From the NCBI GenBank assembly GCA_002725365.1, contig PBOW01000065.1:2999-8320 (forward strand): DNA of 5,322 nt. The letters are read 5' to 3'. The position numbers and the translations under genes are program-made. The notes beneath the pieces were generated by a model, which saw only the letters and a program-made list of their open reading frames with translations, did no database searches and was not told the origin of the DNA. Below, piece after piece: positions 1-5,322 of this stretch; within the stretch, counting starts at the first letter, position 1; every line of letters starts with the position of its first letter. Source of the stretch: Chloroflexota bacterium (GTDB taxonomy: Bacteria; Chloroflexota; Dehalococcoidia; UBA2979).

Positions 1-27
1 CTGGTAACCGGTTTAGAACTCAAGTGA
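1..27 (+). CDS. Possible C-terminal end of an upstream gene, perhaps PurC (partial)
   Basis: Reading from base 1 in frame 1 gives LVTGLELK followed by TGA at 25-27. Many SAICAR synthetases (PurC) end in a short helix of the type 'Y-x-x-[LIV]-T-G', and purC commonly sits directly before purS, so this could be the PurC tail. Only eight residues are visible. Frame 3 is also open here (GNRFRTQVR, stop at 30-32), so the identity and even the frame are inferences. If frame 1 is right, the stop codon overlaps the purS ribosome binding site, which would fit a co-translated pair. Confidence 0.3.
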   Translation: MVTGLELK

Positions 28-30
28 GGT
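22..30 (+). promoter_or_regulatory. Probable ribosome binding site of purS
   Basis: The sequence AAGTGAGGT contains GAGGT at 26-30, which can pair with the 16S rRNA tail. The spacing to the purS ATG is 11 bases, a little longer than ideal. It overlaps the putative stop codon of the preceding gene at 25-27. Confidence 0.5.
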
Positions 31-41
31 AAAATAACTCC

Positions 42-299
42 ATGGCAATCTTCAAGGCCCGTGTAGACATCATGCTTCGGCATGAAATAAACGATCCACA
101 GGGCCTCGCTATCGCAAACGGTTTAGCTGAGCTTGGTTTTGATGAAGTTCAGTCTGTTCGAGCTGGTAAACGAATAGACTTGATACTCGAATCGGATGAT
201 ATTGGGTCAGCACAAGACAGAGTCAGCGAAATGGCCGATAAACTCCTAGCAAATCTAACGATCGAGGATTACACGGTATCAGTGACACTGGTCGACTAA
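42..299 (+). CDS. purS: Phosphoribosylformylglycinamidine synthase subunit PurS
   Basis: PurS is the small structural subunit of the three-part FGAM synthase (PurS-PurQ-PurL). This cytosolic complex converts FGAR to FGAM with glutamine and ATP in purine synthesis; PurS bridges the glutaminase and the synthetase. The 85-residue product has the normal length of about 80-90 and the family landmarks: an opening beta strand (KARVDIML), DPQG at residues 18-21, a GKRIDL strand at 42-47, and LLAN (68-71) followed by IEDY (74-77). The ATG at 42 places the first strand right at the N-terminus, as is usual. The gene is complete and looks intact. It is normally followed by purQ and purL, but here the next gene is hisN on the opposite strand, five bases away, so purQ and purL must lie elsewhere. 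It is probably the last gene of a plus-strand unit entering from the left. Confidence 0.93.
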   Translation: MAIFKARVDIMLRHEINDPQGLAIANGLAELGFDEVQSVRAGKRIDLILESDDIGSAQDRVSEMADKLLANLTIEDYTVSVTLVD

Positions 300-304
300 T
301 CAGC

Positions 305-1108
305 TTACTTATTCAAAAAATCAATCACTTCACCGTGGATTAGCCCGTTAGAAGACACCGCATGCCCAGCGGTATATATCTCATTGCCCAGTTCATCGGT
401 CATTTTGCCTCCAGCCTCATGAACCAAGAGGAAAAGCGCAGCGACGTCCCAGATACTGACAATTGGGTCCAACATTACTTCAGACGCACCCTCAGCAACC
501 AAACAATGCCCCCAGAAATCTCCTACACCGCGCTCTCTCCAGACTCCAGCTTGCAAATCTCGAAATTTCTGCCATTTCTCTTCGCAAGCTTTCGTCCCTG
601 TAAACAACAGTTGGGCCTTATTCAAATTTTTCACCTCAGATGTTCGGAGTTGACGAGCTTCATTGTCAACATCAGATTTATAGGCACCTTCACCCTTGAT
701 CGCCCACCACCGAGTGCGGAACGCTGGGGCCGAGATAACGGATAAAAGAATCTCATTATCGAACCGTAAGGCAATCAATGTGGCCCAAATTGGGAGACCC
801 GTCATGAAGCCGTGAGTGCCATCAATCGGGTCAATCACCCAGCAAAAATCCTCATCTGTGCCAGGCGATTCACCTTCTTCTTCCCCGATCACAGAATGAC
901 CAGGAAAGACCTTGCCTATCTCATCACGAATGACTCGTTCGACTTCTTTGTCCGCTCGAGTGACATATGAACCATCGTCTTTCTGAGTCTCACCAATGCT
1001 TCCTCGAGCCTGTCGGAAATATTTAAGGGCAATTTCATCAGTCTGATCCAAAATGCTATTGAGCAACGTTAGAGAACTTGCCGAGTCGAAATCCTTATAT
1101 TCAGTCAT
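305..1108 (-). CDS. hisN: Histidinol-phosphatase, inositol monophosphatase-like type (HisN)
   Basis: HisN removes phosphate from L-histidinol phosphate to give L-histidinol, the next-to-last intermediate of histidine synthesis, in the cytosol. The 267-residue protein is a full-length Mg2+-dependent IMPase-fold enzyme. Metal-site motifs visible are GEEEGE at 75-80, WVIDPIDGT at 90-98 (D93, D96) and SIWDVAA at 218-224 (D221). The region GDFWGHCLVAEG at 196-207 and the WATLIAL segment after the DPIDGT motif match actinobacterial-type HisN better than true inositol phosphatases, and the position right after hisB supports the same substrate. The start is well fixed: the ATG is the first start codon after the in-frame hisB TGA, 12 bases upstream. 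There is no good Shine-Dalgarno sequence before it, so translation may depend on ribosomes finishing hisB. It is the last gene of the operon and ends five bases from the purS stop. A broader-specificity IMPase-family phosphatase is the main alternative. Confidence 0.9.
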   Translation of the reverse strand: MTEYKDFDSASSLTLLNSILDQTDEIALKYFRQARGSIGETQKDDGSYVTRADKEVERVIRDEIGKVFPGHSVIGEEEGESPGTDEDFCWVIDPIDGTHGFMTGLPIWATLIALRFDNEILLSVISAPAFRTRWWAIKGEGAYKSDVDNEARQLRTSEVKNLNKAQLLFTGTKACEEKWQKFRDLQAGVWRERGVGDFWGHCLVAEGASEVMLDPIVSIWDVAALFLLVHEAGGKMTDELGNEIYTAGHAVSSNGLIHGEVIDFLNK

Positions 1109-1120
1109 TGGGATACCAGT

Positions 1121-1723
1121 TCAATCCGTGAGGGTACCTTTCGTACTAGGGACCCTATCGGCGATCCTTGGATCCGCTAAAGTTGCCGCATCCAGTGCAC
1201 GCCCCAAAGCCTTCATGGCTGCTTCAGCAATATGATGATTGTTGCTGCCAGAGAGTTGCCGAACATGGATGGTCGAACGCGATCCGGAGGCCAATGAGTG
1301 GAACACATGGGCTACCATCTCAGTAGGAACGTCCCCAATAATATCCGGTCCGAATTCAAATGAAACTTCTGCGTGTGGCCGACCGGATAAGTCAACTACA
1401 CACTGAACTAATGCTTCGTCGAGAGGCACAGTAGCATCACCCATTCGAGTGATCCCAACTCGGTCACCGAGCGCCTGATCGAGTGCCTGCCCAAGCACAA
1501 TGGCAACGTCTTCAATCGTGTGATGAGCGTCAACATCTAGATCTCCACTGGCGGCAACCTGTAAATCAAATCTGCCGTGTCGTGCAAATGCTTCAAGCAT
1601 GTGATTATAGAAACCAAGCCCGGTAGACACTTCTGCATTACCTGCACCATCAACATTCAAACTCAGTGAGATATCAGTTTCTGCAGTCTTACGACTAATC
1701 TCCGCGGTGCGCTCCAGTCCCAT
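1121..1723 (-). CDS. hisB: Imidazoleglycerol-phosphate dehydratase HisB
   Basis: HisB dehydrates imidazoleglycerol phosphate to imidazoleacetol phosphate using a di-manganese site, in a large cytosolic oligomer. The 200-residue protein is the monofunctional form, without the phosphatase domain fused to it in enterobacteria. It opens with the typical RTAEISRKTAETDI (5-18). The two repeated halves each carry their histidine motif: HHTIED at 67-72 and NHHIAEA at 162-168, with an additional metal histidine, H41, in GFYNHML (37-43). GDATVPLDEAL (95-105), DLSGRP (111-116) and the ending VPSTKG (191-196) are all standard. Most homologues have Asp where this one has N40. The ATG lies three bases after the hisC TAG and is preceded by GGAG six bases away, so coupling to hisC is likely. 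An in-frame TAG leaves no start further upstream. Confidence 0.96.
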   Translation of the reverse strand: MGLERTAEISRKTAETDISLSLNVDGAGNAEVSTGLGFYNHMLEAFARHGRFDLQVAASGDLDVDAHHTIEDVAIVLGQALDQALGDRVGITRMGDATVPLDEALVQCVVDLSGRPHAEVSFEFGPDIIGDVPTEMVAHVFHSLASGSRSTIHVRQLSGSNNHHIAEAAMKALGRALDAATLADPRIADRVPSTKGTLTD

Positions 1724-1726
1724 GAC

Positions 1727-2821
1727 CTACTCCGATCCAATTTCTTTCAACACACGCAAAACCTCATTATTTTCTTCCGGTGTTGCGATCGATAATCGCA
1801 AATGGTCCTCCAGACGAGGATGTGCGATGTACCTAGTGAAAATACCTTCCGTGCGTAGTCTGTCTCTCAATTCTAGACCAGAAATACCATCTAACCGACA
1901 CAGCAGGAACGATGCGTCAGACTGCCAAGGATTTATCCATCCAAGTGACTGAAATTCTTCCGCTAGCCTGTCGCGTTCATTCACAATGATCGCGGCTTTT
2001 TCATCCAGTGAATCGGAGTCTTCCAGAGAGGCCAATGCCGCGACCTCAGCAGCTATTCCAATGTTGTACGGTTGCTTAGCTTGCATGCATATCTGCGCAG
2101 TTTCTGGATGCATGACGCCATAACCAATCCGCAGTCCTGCTAGCCCACCCCACTTCGAAAACGTCCTCAAAACTATGAGCCGTGGCGTAGCCGAAGCAAG
2201 CTGAACGAGTGACTCGTGAGTCGAGAATTCTATATACGCCTCATCAATAACAACGATACTCCCAGCCGCTAAAAGTTCAGTGACGAGTTTTAGAGATATA
2301 GAATTGCCTGTTGGATTATTCGGCGAAGGAATGAAGACGACCTTTGATCTTGTTGCCTCTATTAATAATCTCTCAGAATCGAAATTCCACTGAGGGCCAA
2401 GTGGGACATCAACTACCTGAGCTCCGTGAAGACTGGCGTCAAACGAGTACATCCCAAACGTGGGGCTCGATATCAAAATATCGTCTCCCGGAGCCACGAA
2501 TAGCCGAAAGACCAGATCAATCAGCTCATCTGAACCGTTACCGCACACAACCGCGTCAGGTGAAACGTTTATATGAGCCCCTATCGATTCTCGAAGTGCA
2601 CGCTGTTCCGCATCGCCATATCGATGGACCGTATTTAATAAGGAATTAGTGATGGCAGAGATCGCATGCTCAGATGGTCCAAAAGCATTCTCATTGCCAT
2701 CGATTTTAATAATTGTATCCGGATCCAAGCCAAGTTCTCGGGCAAGTGCGTTTACGTCTTCAAGCGCAGCATATGGGGGTAGTGTCCGCATAGATGGTTT
2801 TAGTAGGTCCTGTATTTCCAT
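1727..2821 (-). CDS. hisC: Histidinol-phosphate aminotransferase HisC
   Basis: HisC is a PLP-dependent fold-type I aminotransferase that moves the amino group of glutamate onto imidazoleacetol phosphate, making L-histidinol phosphate. At 364 residues it has normal length. Visible landmarks are NENAFGPS (43-50), GNGSDELIDL (94-103) in the cofactor phosphate region, PNNPTG (167-172), the PLP-ring aspartate D193 in IDEAYIEF, the Schiff-base lysine K223 in TFSKWGGLAGLRIGYG (220-235), PYN (251-253), and R342 in LRLSIAT as the expected substrate-binding arginine. The ATG at 2821 has AGGA seven bases upstream. An in-frame TAG 12 bases upstream rules out a longer product. The 35-base gap to hisD is the largest in the visible operon. 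HisC-family enzymes can also use aromatic substrates, but its place between hisD and hisB makes the histidine role clear. Confidence 0.96.
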   Translation of the reverse strand: MEIQDLLKPSMRTLPPYAALEDVNALARELGLDPDTIIKIDGNENAFGPSEHAISAITNSLLNTVHRYGDAEQRALRESIGAHINVSPDAVVCGNGSDELIDLVFRLFVAPGDDILISSPTFGMYSFDASLHGAQVVDVPLGPQWNFDSERLLIEATRSKVVFIPSPNNPTGNSISLKLVTELLAAGSIVVIDEAYIEFSTHESLVQLASATPRLIVLRTFSKWGGLAGLRIGYGVMHPETAQICMQAKQPYNIGIAAEVAALASLEDSDSLDEKAAIIVNERDRLAEEFQSLGWINPWQSDASFLLCRLDGISGLELRDRLRTEGIFTRYIAHPRLEDHLRLSIATPEENNEVLRVLKEIGSE

Positions 2822-2856
2822 GGTAAAGTCCTATCTTCAAATTCTCAGTGAACTTG

Positions 2857-4212
2857 TTATCTTTGGAGCCTTCTCTCAATACTCAGAGCATGACCAGTCA
2901 ATCCTTCCGCTCGAGCGAGGATCGCAGCGTCTGGTCCGAGACGGAGCAACTCATCATCATCTAAGGCCACTATCGAAGTAATTTTCAGGAAATCAAGCAC
3001 CGAAAGAGGCGATGCCCACCGCGCTGAACCGCCGGTCGGCATAACGTGACTCGGCCCAGCCGTATAGTCACCTAATACCTCAGGCGAGGATTCACCCACA
3101 AATATCCCGCCACAATTGGTAATACTTTCAATAAGTTCCTCTGGTGCGCGCACCAACAGGCAGAGGTGCTCCGGAGCAAACGCATTCGAGAGATCTACCG
3201 CCCGTGATAAATTCTCAACTACAATCGCTCCACCCCGACTAATCGCTGCTTCCGCGATTTCACGGCGTTCCAACGACATGACTTGCTCGTTGACATACTC
3301 TGCAGTTCTCTCGGCAAACTCGGACGAATCGCAGAGGAGGATCGGTGTCGCCAGTACGTCATGCTCCGCCTGAGCCAACAAATCAGCTGCCGCTAAAGAC
3401 GGAGATGCTGATTGATCAGCAATAACTAACGTCTCTGTGGGTCCGTAGATTGAGTCTATTCCGACGTCACCAAATAACTGCTTCTTTGCCAAGGTCACAA
3501 ACAGGCCACCAGGACCAAATATTTTATCAACCCGACCCGAGACCTCGGTCCCATATGCCATCGCTGCAAGAGCCTGTGCCCCTGAGCCTCTATAGACTTT
3601 ATCGACCCCCGACAGTCTAGCCGCCACAAGTTTATGCGGATTTATCTTTCCATTCTTCATGGGTGCAGAGAATCCAACTAACTCCTTAACACCAGCGACG
3701 ACCGCTGGAACTGCAGTATGAATCACAGATGAGGGAAGAGCCGCCTCCCCTCCAGTCATATAGATACCTACACGTGTCAAAGGACGAACAGACCATCCCA
3801 TACTACGTTTCATGAAGGATTGAGGCCCATGCTTAAGTTGGTCCTCATGATATTTTTTTATCCTAGCTACGGTGAATTGGATGGCTTCAAGGTCATCGAT
3901 AGGGATGGTTTTGAACGCTTCGACTATTTCCTCTTCACTAACTTCAGTTTCACCATACTCTGATCCGTCAAATAGTTTGGTAAACCGCTGCAGGGCTTGA
4001 TCGCCTCCGCTCTTGACCTCCGAAATTATTCGACCGACATGAGAAGACGGAGAAATATCCTCTGTTCTGTCTGGCCAAGTATTATTCAGGCTCGTTTGCA
4101 TCGCGCTGCCAATGGATGCGTCCAGCTCTATTTCACGTCGGATCAGACGACCCGCCTCGACAGAACCATCTTTTAAAATCCGTAAGAGCATAGAAGTATT
4201 TATTTCAGCCAT
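2857..4212 (-). CDS. hisD: Histidinol dehydrogenase HisD
   Basis: HisD is a zinc enzyme that oxidises L-histidinol to L-histidine in two NAD+-dependent steps, finishing the pathway. The product has 451 residues, slightly longer than the usual 420-440. The expected active-site residues are present by motif: zinc ligands Q281 and H284 in LLAQAEHD, D382 in GDYTAGPSHV and H441 in GLTGHAL near the C-terminus, and the catalytic pair E348-H349 in FAPEHL. IDSIYGPTETLVIAD (252-266) and RVDKIFGPGG (227-236) form the family signature region. Several normally conserved spots differ: YMTGG (151-155) where YVPGG is usual, GPGG where GPGN is usual, and IYGP where IAGP is usual. A related dehydrogenase such as HpsN is conceivable on sequence alone, but the operon makes HisD by far the best call. 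The start is fixed by an in-frame TGA nine bases upstream of the ATG, and a strong GAGGTGA site precedes it. Confidence 0.95.
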   Translation of the reverse strand: MAEINTSMLLRILKDGSVEAGRLIRREIELDASIGSAMQTSLNNTWPDRTEDISPSSHVGRIISEVKSGGDQALQRFTKLFDGSEYGETEVSEEEIVEAFKTIPIDDLEAIQFTVARIKKYHEDQLKHGPQSFMKRSMGWSVRPLTRVGIYMTGGEAALPSSVIHTAVPAVVAGVKELVGFSAPMKNGKINPHKLVAARLSGVDKVYRGSGAQALAAMAYGTEVSGRVDKIFGPGGLFVTLAKKQLFGDVGIDSIYGPTETLVIADQSASPSLAAADLLAQAEHDVLATPILLCDSSEFAERTAEYVNEQVMSLERREIAEAAISRGGAIVVENLSRAVDLSNAFAPEHLCLLVRAPEELIESITNCGGIFVGESSPEVLGDYTAGPSHVMPTGGSARWASPLSVLDFLKITSIVALDDDELLRLGPDAAILARAEGLTGHALSIERRLQR

Positions 4213-4216
4213 GAAC

Positions 4217-4223
4217 TCACCTC
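4217..4223 (-). promoter_or_regulatory. Ribosome binding site of hisD overlapping the upstream stop codon
   Basis: On the minus strand the sequence is GAGGTGA, whose last three bases are the TGA stop of the preceding phospholipase C-like gene. It lies four bases before the hisD ATG. Ribosomes ending the upstream gene stop exactly on this site, so hisD translation is probably coupled to that gene. Confidence 0.7.
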
Positions 4224-4966
4224 AAGTATTCCAGCAGCCTATCCCGTATAACTATTCTCGCTTGTGCGAGGAAGTCCGCCACTTCCTCCAGGGAAACGTA
4301 CTGATAGGCTTCTTCTAACAATCGTTCCGGATCTTTTTCTAAGTCTGACATGACTTCACCGCCAAGTTCAACATTTTCTATATGTCGCCCCAGCATTTTT
4401 GCGAAGCGCGAATAATCTGGTGGTTGTGAAGAGATGTCAATCGACACGTCAAGCCATTCAACCAGTGATTCCTGTTCAATAAATGGGATTTTAGGGAGTG
4501 AAAACGACGTCCTGAGTGACCTAGTGACGCTCTCCATAGCACTCTGGTTCGTTCGGTCTACTCTATCAACTTCATACTGCATCACTCTATCGAGAAGATT
4601 CGCGCGCGGTCCGCCAATCACTTCGGCAACAGGGGCAAAAATTGGGCGATACACTTCAGATATAAAAAGCTCATCTAGCACTAGGTGAGTTATATATCCT
4701 AGGATAAATGCGACGTAGTCTTGCTCGCTATCGGAACCAAATTCGAGGTCCGGATACTCTCTGAACATCCTCCCTACAGAGTCCTGAACTCCGTATTCAG
4801 CAAGGTCAAAAAAATGAGTCACCGCTCGATCATTTCTAGTAATAACCCTCACATCAGGAGCAGTTGCACCCAAGAAATAAGCCCCACGAGCTCTATCGAT
4901 CTCCTTACAATCGAGCATTTCGGCGATAGCATAGGCACTGTATAGATGGCTACCTAATTGCGGCAC
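4217..4966 (-). CDS. Zinc-dependent phospholipase C-like protein of unknown role
   Basis: The 249-residue product resembles the zinc-dependent phospholipase C family (PF00882-type). Possible metal residues in order are H7 in LGSHLYSAYAIAEML, D38 in FLGATAPDVR (32-40), H51 in THFFDL, and H94 and D98 in LGYITHLVLDEL (89-100). These match the typical pattern 'GxH ... LGxxxPD ... tHFfd ... GYxxHLxxDe'. No signal peptide or membrane segment is apparent, so the protein looks cytosolic, unlike secreted toxin-type phospholipases, and a lipid substrate cannot be assumed. The second half (about 120-249) is mostly charged and helical, and I do not recognise it. The start is GTG at 4966, with GGGGAGAGAGG nine bases upstream; an in-frame TGA lies nine codons before it. 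It sits 28 bases after hisG and 4 bases before hisD, so it is co-transcribed with histidine genes. No step of the known pathway calls for it. Confidence 0.72.
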   Translation of the reverse strand: MPQLGSHLYSAYAIAEMLDCKEIDRARGAYFLGATAPDVRVITRNDRAVTHFFDLAEYGVQDSVGRMFREYPDLEFGSDSEQDYVAFILGYITHLVLDELFISEVYRPIFAPVAEVIGGPRANLLDRVMQYEVDRVDRTNQSAMESVTRSLRTSFSLPKIPFIEQESLVEWLDVSIDISSQPPDYSRFAKMLGRHIENVELGGEVMSDLEKDPERLLEEAYQYVSLEEVADFLAQARIVIRDRLLEYLR

Positions 4967-4975
4967 TCTCAGAAG

Positions 4976-4986
4976 CCTCTCTCCCC
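4976..4986 (-). promoter_or_regulatory. Ribosome binding site of the phospholipase C-like gene
   Basis: The minus strand reads GGGGAGAGAGG, a purine-rich site nine bases before GTG at 4966. It is the best support for the GTG start. The ATG at 4994, directly after the hisG stop, is in another frame and only opens a 14-codon frame. Confidence 0.6.
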
Positions 4987-4994
4987 ATTCTCAT

Positions 4995-5322
4995 TTAAAA
5001 TTTATCCAATATCGAATTAATCATCGTCAGCTTTCGGTCTGGATATCCACCCTTACGACCAATAATACAATTAGTTGACCAGATCATTACGTCAATCATC
5101 GATAGATTGTTCGCAGCAAGAGTGGCCCCAGTTTCCGTTCCCTCGATTAGTATTTCCGCATCTTCAGGAACGAATCCTTCCGATGCACCAGATATAGGTA
5201 TTACTGAATATCTTCCCAGCCTGTTGGTTCGGGCGTACTTGTCCGCAAGTGCTGCATATTCTGAGGTCACGCGTATGACCCGATCAGGATCATCACGACG
5301 CCATTCGGTAATCGCCTCATCC
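4995..5322 (-). CDS. hisG: ATP phosphoribosyltransferase HisG, short form, C-terminal part (partial)
   Basis: HisG joins ATP and PRPP to make phosphoribosyl-ATP, the first and feedback-controlled step of histidine synthesis. Only the last 108 residues are in the window; the frame stays open to the right edge (first full codon at 5321-5319), so the GTG at 5270 is internal, not the start. The visible part begins DEAITEWRRDDPDRVIRV, which leads into the family's 'R-V-x-S-E-Y' strand (SEYAALADKY). Next come PISGASEG and the PRPP-binding loop EDAEILIEGTETGATL (about 5156-5109), then NNLSMIDVMIWST and an INSILDKF ending. The protein stops about 40 residues after the ETG motif, too early for the regulatory ACT-like domain of long HisG. 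It therefore looks like the short form, which normally works with HisZ; no hisZ is visible. It is the first visible gene of the operon; promoter and gene start lie outside the window. Confidence 0.87.
   Translation of the reverse strand, partial: DEAITEWRRDDPDRVIRVTSEYAALADKYARTNRLGRYSVIPISGASEGFVPEDAEILIEGTETGATLAANNLSMIDVMIWSTNCIIGRKGGYPDRKLTMINSILDKF

Larger units (their letters stand above)
305..5322 (-). other. Histidine biosynthesis operon (3' part): hisG, plc-like, hisD, hisC, hisB, hisN
   Basis: Six minus-strand genes follow one another with gaps of 28, 4, 35, 3 and 12 bases and no promoter or terminator that I can recognise between them, so one mRNA is the simplest reading. The order holds the first enzyme and the final four, with the middle steps missing. 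No attenuator, T-box or his leader is visible; any such control would be upstream of hisG, beyond the right edge. Confidence 0.85.

Noticed and set aside
278..292. Six-pair hairpin near the end of purS (ATCAGT, loop GAC, ACTGGT) as a possible terminator
   Set aside because: The stem is short, includes a wobble pair, lies inside the purS coding region and is not followed by a T-run on either strand.
362..745. 127-codon plus-strand open frame opposite hisN
   Set aside because: It lies wholly antisense to a gene with clear catalytic motifs, shows no recognisable domain and is best explained as a shadow.
2344..2981. Two plus-strand open frames of 101 and 110 codons opposite hisC and the hisD end
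   Set aside because: Both are antisense to conserved genes and their translations look like no protein family; shadows.
4217..4966. Secreted phospholipase C toxin or virulence factor
   Set aside because: No signal peptide is visible and the gene is inside a housekeeping biosynthetic operon.
4950..4994. 14-codon minus-strand frame starting at the ATG directly after the hisG stop, overlapping the phospholipase C-like start
   Set aside because: No ribosome binding site precedes it, it is very short and it lacks a run of histidine codons that would suggest a his leader peptide; probably chance.
5268..5270. GTG at 5270 as the true start of a 91-residue protein
   Set aside because: The frame continues open to the window edge and the residues before the GTG fit HisG, so this is an internal valine codon.

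Overview
The window reads as ordinary bacterial chromosome. It is densely coding, of moderate GC content judged by eye, and has almost no intergenic space. It holds one small purine-biosynthesis gene on the plus strand and six co-directional minus-strand genes, five of which are histidine-biosynthesis genes. Several features point, weakly, to a Chloroflexota/Dehalococcoidia-like bacterium such as the marine SAR202 group: a short-form HisG carrying a 'VPEDAEILIEGTETG' core, an IMPase-type HisN, and the 'GPTETLVIAD' wording of HisD. This taxonomic guess comes from remembered family wording, not from a search.

Layout. Bases 1-27 may be the last codons of an upstream plus-strand gene, possibly purC. 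Bases 42-299 are purS. Only five bases separate purS from the tail of the histidine operon, which runs right to left and fills the rest of the window. In transcription order it is: hisG (C-terminal part only, cut by the right edge), a zinc-dependent phospholipase C-like protein of unknown role, hisD, hisC, hisB and hisN. Gaps in that order are 28, 4, 35, 3 and 12 bases, so the six genes almost certainly share one mRNA and several are probably translationally coupled.

Function. HisG starts the pathway by joining ATP and PRPP. HisB, HisC, HisN and HisD carry out the last steps: imidazoleglycerol phosphate to imidazoleacetol phosphate, then histidinol phosphate, histidinol and histidine. The middle steps (HisI/HisE, HisA, HisH/HisF) and the HisZ partner expected for a short HisG are not in the window. 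PurS is a structural subunit of FGAM synthase. Purine and histidine synthesis share PRPP and AICAR, but the two units here are convergent and cannot share a promoter.

The most notable points are the phospholipase C-like gene embedded between hisG and hisD, the fact that hisC, hisB and hisN lie in one reading frame separated only by single stop codons, and the tight tail-to-tail junction with purS that has no visible terminator. I saw no mobile element, CRISPR array, RNA gene, tandem repeat or clear new system. No stretch longer than about 40 bases lacks a gene.
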